Part shown: piece by piece, positions 1 to 6,242 of the stretch
Position numbering within the stretch: position 1 is the stretch's first letter
How the letters are laid out: each line of letters starts with the position of its first letter
Origin: Alphaproteobacteria bacterium
GTDB taxonomy: Bacteria; Pseudomonadota; Alphaproteobacteria; Rhizobiales; Aestuariivirgaceae
Direction of reading: 5' to 3'
NCBI GenBank assembly: GCA_020441605.1
Contig: JAGRLX010000422.1
Span: 1-8,067, forward strand
DNA length: 8,067 bases
The notes under the pieces: generated by a model
What the model was told of the DNA's origin: nothing
What the model saw: the letters and a program-made list of their open reading frames with translations, nothing else
Database searches by the model: none
Made by a program: the position numbers and the translations under genes

Positions 1-219
1 GGGGTGGCGGAGATACTGTGTCTGTGAGGATCGCGAAGGGCGGAAAGCAGTCGTTCGCTGATTCTTCGTCGCGTGGCCGAATAGGGGCGGTTTCCTCCTT
101 CGCCCGGAGGCGGCGTCAGGCATGGTACGCAACTCGCGGCAGCTGTTTCCGCGTCGCTCAAGGAGGTATATTTCTACTGCAACTTGACACGCTACGATAT
201 CAAGTAGCCTCTCGCGGAA

Positions 220-247
220 CTGACGTAGCAATCTTGCTAACTATAGC
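220..247 (+). promoter_or_regulatory. Candidate promoter of the DUF2971 gene
   Basis: CTGACG at 220-225 matches the TTGACA -35 box in four of six positions. After a 16-base spacer, TATAGC at 242-247 matches the -10 box in four of six. Transcription would start near 254, about 55 bases before the ATG. An alternative is TTGACA at 184-189 paired with a poor TAGCCT at 205-210. This is weak consensus matching only, and alphaproteobacterial promoters are often divergent. Confidence 0.3.
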
Positions 248-248
248 A
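226..248. promoter_or_regulatory. Dyad TAGCAA-TC-TTGCTA plus a third half-site
   Basis: A perfect 6-bp inverted repeat with a 2-base centre (TAGCAA 226-231, TTGCTA 234-239) is followed by a further partial half-site, TAGCA at 244-248, which also pairs with TGCTA at 235-239. The cluster fills the spacer and -10 of the candidate promoter, which is where a repressor would bind. No regulator gene is present in the window. That it is an operator is inference from symmetry and position. Confidence 0.3.
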
Positions 249-309
249 GACGAAGCGGGGACGTCGCCTTCGACACGGAAAGCAAAACATTGAGGGACTG
301 AGGGCGACC

Positions 310-1251
310 ATGGCTGAGCCGAACAAATTACCCCGACTGCTCTATAAGTATCGGGGTTTCAGCCATCGCTTGCTCGACATGCTGGTCTCCGATGAACTGT
401 ACTATTCAGACCCCGGTGACTTCAACGACCCGCTCGACTGCCGCCCAACCCTTGATGCGAACCTCCCAAACGATCAGCTTGAGCAGGTTCTTAGCCGTCT
501 CCGCGAGCAGCGTGTCCTTGCCGAAATGCAGGCGGCAGCAAAGTCTCTCAGATATCGTGGCCCCAGAACCATCGATCACATAGCGCGGCATAGCCAGAAG
601 GATGCCGCTCGGCTGCTTGACGAAATCCGCTACCACGCCACCGATCCCAGCTACGAGATCGACGATCCCCTGCAATCGCTTCTGCGGCAGTATCTCGAAG
701 AGGAACTGCTTCGCCGCTACGACCGTGGCATCGTTTCGTTCGGCGTCCGCGCCACATGTCCGTTGATGTGGAGCCATTACGCCGATCAGCACAACGGGAT
801 TTGTGCCGGCTACTCCGTGCCGGCCGGGGCGGAAGCCGACCTTCATAAAATCTGCTATGGGGGCAGTCGCAAGGTACTGGCCAGCGATGTGGCCGTGATG
901 GAGAACGACAGCGCAGCGCGAGGCCGCGTTGACGAAGCCGTCCTGCTTCGGAAGGCCGCGAGTTGGCGTTATGAGCGGGAATGGCGTCTGATCGGTAGAC
1001 GAGGCGCACAGGATTCACCGCTGGAACTCGAAGAAGTCGTCTTCGGCATTCGCTGCAAATCTACCGTCAAGTTTACGATCGTTCAGGCTCTCGCAAACCG
1101 GGGACGGCCCGTGCGATTTTTCGAGATGCGCGAAGTGTCGGGCACTTTCCACCTCCGGAAGTACGCGCTCAACACCGATGAACTCGGAGCCTCACTGCCC
1201 CGGCGATCGCGCTCGATTTTTGAAGCCTTCGAGGACCTGGACAAAGAATGA
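310..1251 (+). CDS. DUF2971 family protein
   Basis: A 313-residue soluble protein of the DUF2971 family, whose biochemical role I do not know. Family-like blocks occur in order: LLYKYRGF (residues 10-17), LYYSDPGDFNDPLDCR (30-45) and the hallmark CPLMWSHYADQHNGICAGY (150-168) with Trp, His, Tyr and a second His. YEREWRLI (221-228) and VVFGIRC (243-249) follow. The length is near that usual for the family, so the copy looks complete; the last 30 or so residues are charged and probably a variable tail. The ATG at 310 is favoured because GAGGG at 300-304 lies 5 bases upstream and the first block begins 10 residues in. No signal peptide or membrane segment is visible. It precedes the PHP-ATPase gene on the same strand with 119 bases between them, which suggests a joint module. 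DUF2971 proteins often occur as cargo of mobile elements. Family assignment is firm; any defence role is inferred from context. Confidence 0.85.
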   Translation: MAEPNKLPRLLYKYRGFSHRLLDMLVSDELYYSDPGDFNDPLDCRPTLDANLPNDQLEQVLSRLREQRVLAEMQAAAKSLRYRGPRTIDHIARHSQKDAARLLDEIRYHATDPSYEIDDPLQSLLRQYLEEELLRRYDRGIVSFGVRATCPLMWSHYADQHNGICAGYSVPAGAEADLHKICYGGSRKVLASDVAVMENDSAARGRVDEAVLLRKAASWRYEREWRLIGRRGAQDSPLELEEVVFGIRCKSTVKFTIVQALANRGRPVRFFEMREVSGTFHLRKYALNTDELGASLPRRSRSIFEAFEDLDKE

Positions 1252-1258
1252 GAACAGA

Positions 1259-1282
1259 TTTCATAGAAGACTTGCTATGAAA
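1259..1282 (+). promoter_or_regulatory. Inverted repeat between the DUF2971 and PHP-ATPase genes
   Basis: TTTCATAG (1259-1266) and CTATGAAA (1275-1282) are perfect reverse complements separated by 8 bases. The repeat begins 7 bases after the DUF2971 stop codon. The stem is AT-rich and not followed by a run of T, so it is a poor intrinsic terminator. It may instead be an operator, an attenuator or an mRNA 3'-end stabiliser. The intergenic stretch 1252-1370 is clearly more AT-rich than the flanking genes, but I find no convincing -35/-10 pair in it. Confidence 0.35.
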
Positions 1283-1361
1283 CAACCTGTGGATGCTAAA
1301 CATCTTTTAAGTCAAATGAATTCGGACAGAGCATAGGCAATCTATTTCTGCCGACACACGC

Positions 1362-1366
1362 GGAGG
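1362..1366 (+). promoter_or_regulatory. Ribosome binding site of the PHP-ATPase gene
   Basis: GGAGG sits 4 bases before the ATG at 1371, and with the following GG forms a strong, slightly close Shine-Dalgarno sequence. It fixes the start, which is supported by the conserved WRRWEPHIHAPG block beginning at residue 8. Confidence 0.75.
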
Positions 1367-1370
1367 GGTA

Positions 1371-2765
1371 ATGATCGGTAGAGGTTCGCAGTGGCGGCGT
1401 TGGGAGCCGCATATCCATGCGCCGGGGACAATCCTGAACAATCAGTTCGGCGGCGGCGATCCCTGGGAGGCCTATCTCACATCACTGGAAAGCTGCACGC
1501 CGGCGATCGGAGCGGTAGCGGTCACCGACTATTATGTAACAGACACCTATGAGGAGGTCGTGCGACGTAAGCAGGCCGGGCGTTTGCCCAACGTACAGCT
1601 CATCTTTCCCAATGTCGAACTACGGCTCGACATTGCCGCTAAGACCGGCTTCGTGAACGTGCACCTGCTGGTCAGTCCAGAAGACTCCAATCATTTGGCC
1701 GAACTGCATCGCATTCTCCAGCGACTGCAGTTCCAGGCCCATGGCGATACTTATAACTGCACTCGCAACGATCTGATTGCCCTTGGCAAGCGCGCCGACA
1801 CCGCCATCATCGACGATGGCGCAGCTTTGCGCCACGGGGCCACACAGTTTAAGGTCAACTTTACTCAACTGCGCCAGGTACTGCGAGACAGCGACTGGGC
1901 CAAGGCCAACATTCTCGTCGCGGTGGCCGGCGCCGCAGGCGACGGAACCTCCGGCCTGCGACAGGCTGCCGATGCGACGATGCGCCAAGAGATCGAGCGT
2001 TTCGCCCACATCATCTTCTCAAGTAGCCCCGCACAGCGCGAATTCTGGTTCGGCAAGAAAGGGGTAAGCGTCGAGCAGCTCCGTGAAAGCTATGATGGTT
2101 GCAAGCCCTGCCTGCATGGAAGTGACGCGCACGATCAGAAGAGCGTGGGCCAACCCGTCGAAGAGCGCTTCTCATGGATCAAAGGCGGGCTGGAGTTCGA
2201 CGCGCTGCGCCAGGCATGCATCGACCCTGAAGGCCGCGCCTATGTCGGCACGGAACCGCCCCGAACGGCAATGCCCTCACAGGTGATCTCTCACATTTCC
2301 ATCGCCGATGCGGATTGGGCTACCACTCCCGAAATCCCGCTCAATCCCGGCCTGGTAGCCATCATCGGCGCCCGCGGTTCGGGCAAGACCGCACTCGCGG
2401 ACATGATCGCTGCCGGGTGCGATGCCATTGCGCCGTCAGGATGGAGCGCCAGTGAAAACATCAGTCCCTCCTTCCTCGTCCGTGCCCGCAAGCTGGTCGG
2501 CGATGCGACCGCGACCCTGACATGGGGTGGAGGCGGGACAGTCACTCGCACGCTCGATGGTCGGGACGCCAATGGACATCTGTCCTTCCCGCGCGCCCGT
2601 TATCTGTCGCAGCAATTCGTGGAAGAACTCTGCTCTTCCGGCGGCTTCTCGGACGGTCTCATCGCGGAAATCGAACGGGTCATTTTCGAGTCCCACTCCG
2701 ACGATCAAAGGGAAGGCGCGATCGACTTCGCCGAGCTGCGCAGCCACAGCACCAGCCGCTTCTAG
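1371..2765 (+). CDS. N-terminal fragment: PHP domain plus Walker A half of the ATPase
   Basis: If the amber codon is real, this 464-residue product is what translation from the strong site at 1362-1366 makes. It contains the whole PHP domain (about residues 8-260) and the ATPase start with Walker A at 333-340. A following block, YLSQQFVEELCS (residues 415-426), is of the kind seen after the P-loop in SMC-like ATPases. It ends just as the coiled coil begins. The PHP active-site residues are all retained, so the fragment could keep hydrolase activity without ATPase control. That would be a notable state for a putative toxin-like effector, but this is inference. Confidence 0.7.
   Translation: MIGRGSQWRRWEPHIHAPGTILNNQFGGGDPWEAYLTSLESCTPAIGAVAVTDYYVTDTYEEVVRRKQAGRLPNVQLIFPNVELRLDIAAKTGFVNVHLLVSPEDSNHLAELHRILQRLQFQAHGDTYNCTRNDLIALGKRADTAIIDDGAALRHGATQFKVNFTQLRQVLRDSDWAKANILVAVAGAAGDGTSGLRQAADATMRQEIERFAHIIFSSSPAQREFWFGKKGVSVEQLRESYDGCKPCLHGSDAHDQKSVGQPVEERFSWIKGGLEFDALRQACIDPEGRAYVGTEPPRTAMPSQVISHISIADADWATTPEIPLNPGLVAIIGARGSGKTALADMIAAGCDAIAPSGWSASENISPSFLVRARKLVGDATATLTWGGGGTVTRTLDGRDANGHLSFPRARYLSQQFVEELCSSGGFSDGLIAEIERVIFESHSDDQREGAIDFAELRSHSTSRF
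2763..2765 (+). other. Premature amber codon (TAG) in the PHP-ATPase frame
   Basis: Codons on both sides read smoothly in one frame: STSRF, then stop, then QARAREADAIADISDRIA. There is no second stop until the natural TGA at 4341-4343, and no change of frame is needed. A CAG-to-TAG transition is the simplest cause. The context is TTC TAG CAA, with C as the base after the stop. Confidence 0.85.
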
Positions 2766-3044
2766 CAAGCCCGCGCGCGCGAGGCTGATGCGATCGCGGA
2801 CATTTCTGATCGTATCGCCACGGAACTGGAAAAGGAGAGTTCTGTTGCAACCCTTGCCGCCCAGGTCACACAGAAGATCGGCCTGATAAAAAGCTACAAC
2901 GAAGACCTCGCCAAACTCGTCGTCAAAGGCACAGAAGCGCAAGCACAGCGCCACACCCAACTCAGCCAGGCAGTTCAGGCCCTGCGTGGCAGGATTCAAG
3001 GTTTCGGCAATCAGCGGCGGACCTTCGTAGCCCTGCAGGACGAG

Positions 3045-4343
3045 GTGAAAAGCACCCGCGCGACCAAAGCTCCTGAACTATTGCGCCAGGCCAAGGAGCG
3101 ACACCAGCAGGGCCATATGAACGATCAGCAATGGGATGATTTCCTGCTGGTGTATAAGGGTGATGTGGACACCAATCTGGCGGGATACGTTGCGTGGGCT
3201 GATCAGCAGATCGCTGCGCTTACAGGCGCTCCTCTGCCACCGGGCATTCCCGCGCCACCGATCGCAGACGGTGTCGATCTTTCGTCTCTGACACTCACAG
3301 TCCTTCAGGCCGAGATGACACGACTCGAAGCCTTGGTCAGCGCCGACAAACTCGTCCGTGACCAGTATTCTGCGCTTTCACTCCGCATTGGACAGGAAAA
3401 CGCCGCCCTGCATAGCCTGCAAACCCGTCTCCTCGACGCCCAGGGTGCGGCAGCGCGTAAGAAGGACCTGCAAACCGAGCGTGACGCAGCCTATGGCCGG
3501 GTTTTCGAAGCCATCATCAATGAACAGGCGGCGCTCGCCAGTCTTTATGCGCCGCTCATGACCCGACTGGCAGCATCATCAGGAACCCTGCAAAAGCTCG
3601 GTTTCTCGGTGCGCCGCATCGTCGATGTTGAAGCCTGGGGAACGATTGCGGAAGAAAAGCTTCTTGATCGGCGAAAAGCAGGTCCCTTCAATGGTCGTGG
3701 TTCGCTGATCCAGTTGGCCAACACCACTCTCAAGCCAGCGTGGGAAAATGGAACGGCGGAGGGTGTACAGGCCGCCATGGCCAGCTTCATCGCGACCTAC
3801 ATGTGGTCCATGATTGGGCATGCTCCGGTCCCCCAAACCCAACAGGCGGAGTTTCGCGCCTGGCTGAAAGAATTCGCCCATTGGCTTTTTGCGACCGATC
3901 ATATCTCGGTGCGCTACGAGATCGTCTATGACGGCATCGATATCCGCAAGCTCTCTCCGGGCACACGCGGAATCGTTCTTCTTCTCCTCTATTTGGCACT
4001 GGATGACGCCGATGATCGTCCGCTCATCATCGATCAGCCCGAGGAGAATCTCGACCCCAAGTCCGTCTTTGAAGAGCTTGTTTCGCTGTTCATCACCGCG
4101 AAGGCCAAGCGGCAGGTCATCATGGTCACCCATAATGCGAACCTCGTCATCAATACGGACGCGGATCAGATCATTGTCGCGGAGGTCGGTCCGCATCAGA
4201 TTGGTGGCCTGCCCCCGATCACCTACAAGGCCGGCGGCCTGGAGAATTCAGATATTCGCAAGGCGGTTTGTGACATTCTCGAAGGCGGAGAAGAAGCCTT
4301 TCGTGAACGGGCACGTCGCATGAGGGTAAGGTTGGAACGGTGA
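3045..4343 (+). CDS. C-terminal fragment: coiled coil, signature and Walker B half of the ATPase
   Basis: This is the part downstream of the amber codon. The open frame resumes at 2766, but the first plausible restart is GTG at 3045, with AGGA at 3037-3040 four bases upstream. An in-frame ATG at 3117 is an alternative with a poorer site. From GTG the product is 432 residues: a charged helical region rich in Gln, Glu, Lys and Arg, then LSPGTRG, LIIDQPEENLD with a catalytic-type Glu, and the THNA H-loop near residue 363. It has no P-loop of its own, so it cannot be a stand-alone ATPase. It could matter only as a partner of the N-terminal half or as a decaying remnant. Whether it is translated is unknown. 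Confidence 0.5.
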   Translation: MKSTRATKAPELLRQAKERHQQGHMNDQQWDDFLLVYKGDVDTNLAGYVAWADQQIAALTGAPLPPGIPAPPIADGVDLSSLTLTVLQAEMTRLEALVSADKLVRDQYSALSLRIGQENAALHSLQTRLLDAQGAAARKKDLQTERDAAYGRVFEAIINEQAALASLYAPLMTRLAASSGTLQKLGFSVRRIVDVEAWGTIAEEKLLDRRKAGPFNGRGSLIQLANTTLKPAWENGTAEGVQAAMASFIATYMWSMIGHAPVPQTQQAEFRAWLKEFAHWLFATDHISVRYEIVYDGIDIRKLSPGTRGIVLLLLYLALDDADDRPLIIDQPEENLDPKSVFEELVSLFITAKAKRQVIMVTHNANLVINTDADQIIVAEVGPHQIGGLPPITYKAGGLENSDIRKAVCDILEGGEEAFRERARRMRVRLER

Positions 4344-4577
4344 AGTTCTGTCATATTCATTAACATTCAGCTGACCAGTCCCGTTTTGTGGTCCCTTTTA
4401 TAAGTTTGTGCATTTCCGGCCGCTCGGTCATCGGGACCTTGGTTTCCGGAGCCGCCGAGTCGCAACCCAAATCGCATCTCTGAACATCAATACTCGATCT
4501 CGCTTCGGCTACTCCAAGCGGCAAGTGGGGCTTGCCACATCGCAGAATTTGCAGACGCCGAACGGCAGCTTTGGGCA
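4344..4577. other. Gene-free spacer between the PHP-ATPase gene and the IS
   Basis: No gene is supported here; the short frames that cross it have no recognisable content. It contains a weak terminator-like element (4373-4399), a TTTCCGG direct repeat (4413-4419 and 4443-4449), a 6-bp hairpin (GGCAAG 4520-4525 with CTTGCC 4531-4536) and a small dyad GCCGAACGGC (4557-4566) close to the IS end. The stretch looks like decayed intergenic DNA. IS1182 elements are known to favour palindromic targets, so the dyads near the insertion point may be relevant. Confidence 0.45.
4373..4399 (+). terminator. Weak intrinsic-terminator-like hairpin after the PHP-ATPase gene
   Basis: GACCA (4373-4377) pairs with TGGTC (4389-4393) across a loop of 11 bases, and after two C residues comes TTTT (4396-4399). 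It starts 30 bases after the natural stop codon, where a terminator would be expected. The stem is only 5 bp and the loop is large, so this is a tentative call. Confidence 0.22.
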
Positions 4578-4594
4578 GAGGCTGTGTGGAAACT
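4578..4594 (+). repeat. Left terminal inverted repeat of the IS1182-type element
   Basis: GAGGCTGTGTGGAAACT, identical over 17 bp to the reverse complement of the right end. The match stops at once on both sides (A versus C outside, G versus C inside), which defines the IS boundary. Confidence 0.92.
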
Positions 4595-4595
4595 G

Positions 4596-4627
4596 CCTGC
4601 TGTGGTAGACTTCTGCAGGTCAGCAGG
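4596..4627 (+). promoter_or_regulatory. Hairpin over the transposase ribosome binding site
   Basis: CCTGCTG (4596-4602) is the exact reverse complement of CAGCAGG (4621-4627), with an 18-base loop. The right arm overlaps the AGGGG Shine-Dalgarno sequence (4625-4629), 6 bases before the ATG at 4636. In a transcript reading into the IS from outside, the site would be partly paired. Some other IS elements are known to use such a structure to limit transposase made from outside promoters. Its use here is inference. Confidence 0.4.
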
Positions 4628-4635
4628 GGTTCGGC

Positions 4636-6075
4636 ATGGCGGGTTTCATCGAAGGTATTGGGCGTGGCCAGACCGTTCTTTTCCCAGAGCGGTTGGAGGA
4701 CTGGATCGGCGAAGATCACGTCGTTCGCGTCGTCGATCTCTTTGTCGATGAGATCGATCTACCAGGCTTTGGCTTCGTGCGTTCGGCCCCGGCACGGACG
4801 GGGCGGCCCGGATATCACCCTGCAGTGCTGCTCAAGTTGTTCATATACGGCTATCTGAACCGGATCCCTTCCAGCCGACGGCTGGAGCGCGAGGCAGGGC
4901 GCAATATCGAGGCGATGTGGCTGACCGGTCGGCTGGTGCCGGACCACAAGACCATCGCCGACTTCCGGCGCGACAATGGCCCGGCCATCCGCAAGACCTG
5001 CGCGCAGTTCGTGGAACTCTGCCGCCGGATCGGCACGCTGAAGGGCGATTGCGTCGCCATTGATGGCAGCAAGTTCAAGGCCGTCAACAACCGCGACCGC
5101 AACTTCACCAAGGGCAAGATCGCCAGCCGCCTGGCTCATCTCGAGGCCGATGTCGAACGCTACATCAACGAGATGGTCCGCATCGACCGGCAGGAGGAAG
5201 GCGAGGCGCGCGCCGAGAAGGTTGCCCACCTTGCCCGCCGCTACGGCCGCATCCGGCAGGAGATCGCGCGGCTGCAGGCGATGGACAAGGCCCTGGCCGA
5301 CGCGCCGGACGGCCAGATATCCCTGACTGATCCAGATGCCCGCGCCATGGCGACAAGCGCCCGGCACAGCGGGCTCGTCGGCTACAACGTCCAGAATGTC
5401 GTCGATACCGAGACCCACATCATCGTCACGCATGACGTCACGAACCAGGGTTTTGACCGCGATCAACTGAGCCCGATGGCGGTGGCGGCCAAGGAGGCTC
5501 TCGGCCGCGACGACCTGCACGCCATTGCCGACAAGGGCTACTTCAGCGGCACCGAGATCCTTGCCTGCCATGAGGTGGGCATCACCACGACCGTGCCGCG
5601 GCCCGCCACCTCGGGCAACGAAGGCAAAGGCATGTTCGTCAAGGCAGACTTTCTCTACGATCTGGAACGCGACGTCTATCGATGCCCGGCAGGCAACGAG
5701 CTGACCTATCGCTACAGCCGCGAGGAAGGTGGCCTGACGGTGGCGCGATATTGGATCAACGAATGCCAGCACTGCCCACTGCAACGACGGTGCACCAGCG
5801 GCAAGGAGCGCCGGATCACCCGGTGGGAACACGAGCATCTGGTAGACGACATGCGCGACCGCCTGAAGCGCGATCCCGACCCAATGACCTTACGGCGCTG
5901 CACGGTTGAGCATCCGTTCGGCACCATCAAGGCCTGGATGGGTGCCACCCATTTCCTGACCCGCCGCCTGCGAGGCGTCAGAACCGAGATGGCGCTGAAC
6001 GTTCTGGCCTACAATATCAAGAGAATGGTCGCCCTGATCGGAATCCGCCGCCTGATGGAGGCCATTCCCAGCTGA
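4636..6075 (+). CDS. IS1182 family transposase
   Basis: A 479-residue DDE transposase that would cut and join the ends of the surrounding IS. The N-terminal part (about residues 1-120) matches the DUF772-type transposase domain, with DWIGEDHVVRVV, the YHPAVLLKLFIYGYL core and RRLEREAGRN. The catalytic region has Asp in CVAIDGSKF (D143), Asp in IADKGYFSG (D299) and Glu in VEHPFGTIKAW (E425), a plausible DDE triad. Between the first two lies a charged, probably helical insertion (about 165-225). A Cys cluster CQHCPLQRRC, preceded by RCPAG, may bind zinc, as is common in this family. Length is normal and no frameshift is seen. AGGGG at 4625-4629 supports the ATG at 4636; the MAGFIEGIGRGQ start is familiar from homologues in alphaproteobacteria. 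Confidence 0.95.
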   Translation: MAGFIEGIGRGQTVLFPERLEDWIGEDHVVRVVDLFVDEIDLPGFGFVRSAPARTGRPGYHPAVLLKLFIYGYLNRIPSSRRLEREAGRNIEAMWLTGRLVPDHKTIADFRRDNGPAIRKTCAQFVELCRRIGTLKGDCVAIDGSKFKAVNNRDRNFTKGKIASRLAHLEADVERYINEMVRIDRQEEGEARAEKVAHLARRYGRIRQEIARLQAMDKALADAPDGQISLTDPDARAMATSARHSGLVGYNVQNVVDTETHIIVTHDVTNQGFDRDQLSPMAVAAKEALGRDDLHAIADKGYFSGTEILACHEVGITTTVPRPATSGNEGKGMFVKADFLYDLERDVYRCPAGNELTYRYSREEGGLTVARYWINECQHCPLQRRCTSGKERRITRWEHEHLVDDMRDRLKRDPDPMTLRRCTVEHPFGTIKAWMGATHFLTRRLRGVRTEMALNVLAYNIKRMVALIGIRRLMEAIPS

Positions 6076-6164
6076 CGGACGGCACCTGCTTCATCAAATC
6101 GGCGCAGAACCCGCCGATGGCGCGCACCGGACCGGATGATCGCCCGTAGCCAACCCAGGCCATG

Positions 6165-6181
6165 AGTTTCCACACAGCCTC
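6165..6181 (-). repeat. Right terminal inverted repeat of the IS1182-type element
   Basis: AGTTTCCACACAGCCTC, the perfect reverse complement of the left end. It lies 89 bases after the transposase stop codon and 88 bases before the 3' end of traG. Confidence 0.92.
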
Positions 6182-6202
6182 GGCCGTCTACGTCCAAGAA
6201 TG

Positions 6203-6242
6203 CGCGTTCGACGCGAGGGGCCGAGATCTGCCCACAGGGCAG
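6203..6242 (-). terminator. Paired triloop hairpins downstream of traG
   Basis: Two compact dyads lie in the 88 bases between the IS and traG. CTGCCC-ACA-GGGCAG (6228-6242) is a 6-bp stem with a 3-base loop. CGCGT-TCG-ACGCG (6203-6215) is a 5-bp stem with a 3-base loop. The first starts 27 bases past the traG stop in the direction of traG transcription. Neither is followed by a T run on the traG sense strand, so a classic intrinsic terminator is not supported; they may be RNA processing or 3'-end structures. Confidence 0.25.

Larger units (their letters stand above)
1..309. other. Non-coding leader upstream of the DUF2971 gene
   Basis: I see no convincing gene here. One plus-strand frame stays open from the window edge to the TGA at 291-293, but its product is rich in Arg and Ser, shows no family motif and reads like a chance frame. 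The stretch holds a GC-rich 5-bp hairpin (94-98 CCTCC with 106-110 GGAGG) that competes with a second pairing (85-89 GGGCG with 101-105 CGCCC). A TTGACA hexamer at 184-189 has no good -10 behind it. The promoter/operator-like cluster at 220-248 is listed separately. A GAGGG ribosome binding site at 300-304 serves the gene that follows. Confidence 0.5.
1371..4343 (+). pseudogene. TrlF-like PHP-domain/SMC-type ATPase, interrupted by one in-frame amber codon
   Basis: Read through the TAG at 2763-2765, this is a single 990-codon gene, typical of PHP-ATPase proteins that NCBI calls TrlF-like AAA ATPases. Codon numbers count the TAG as 465. The N-terminal PHP metal-hydrolase domain shows H14-x-H16 in EPHIHAPG, D53 in AVTDYY, E83 in PNVEL, H98 in VNVHLL, and H249, D252 and H254 in CLHGSDAHD. 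The ATPase follows: Walker A GARGSGKT (333-340), then roughly 520 residues that are partly coiled coil. The ABC-like signature LSPGTRG (861-867), Walker B LIIDQPEENLD (885-895, D888) and H-loop THNA (His921) complete it. This is the SMC/Rad50/RecF plan. PHP domains usually hydrolyse phosphoesters, so a nucleic-acid-processing or nucleotide-sensing role is plausible but not shown. The stop separates Walker A from Walker B, so a split product should not form an ATP site unless the halves associate or TAG is read through. A C-to-T change in a CAG Gln codon would explain it; a sequencing error is also possible. Confidence 0.8.
4578..6181 (+). mobile_element. IS1182-family insertion sequence, complete (1604 bp)
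   Basis: The element is bounded by perfect 17-bp terminal inverted repeats (GAGGCTGTGTGGAAACT at 4578-4594 and its reverse complement at 6165-6181). One full-length transposase gene fills most of it. Length, single-gene layout and transposase type fit the IS1182 family. Flanking bases (left ...TTTGGGCA, right GGCCGTCT...) show no direct repeat. The family makes variable or no target duplications, so this may be normal, or the flanks may have been changed by recombination. Transposase, ends and frame all look intact, so it may still be active. Confidence 0.9.

Noticed and set aside
18..293. 91-codon open frame with a GTG start just upstream of the DUF2971 gene
   Set aside because: Arg/Ser-rich, no recognisable motif, no convincing ribosome binding site, and the frame is simply open from the window edge; it overlaps the likely promoter region.
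2757..2774. Programmed stop-codon read-through at TAG CAA
   Set aside because: The triplet after the stop resembles the start of a known viral leaky context, but the rest of that motif (CARYYA) is not matched and it acts in eukaryotes; kept only as a remote option.
2436..2999. Antisense 187-codon frame that spans the amber codon
   Set aside because: It lies opposite well-conserved ATPase coding sequence and has no recognisable motif; it does not offer a better reading of the region.
2700..3045. Frameshift as the cause of the ATPase gene split
   Set aside because: Upstream and downstream parts are in the same frame and the intervening codons (2766-3044) translate to sensible coiled-coil sequence, so only the TAG interrupts it.
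3579..4196. Antisense 205-codon frame opposite the Walker B region
   Set aside because: Shadow of the ATPase C-terminal half, which carries diagnostic motifs on the plus strand.
4759..5838. Long antisense open frame (359 codons) inside the transposase gene
   Set aside because: Shadow of GC-rich coding DNA on the opposite strand; Ala/Val/Asp-rich with no family features, while the sense frame is a clear IS1182 transposase.
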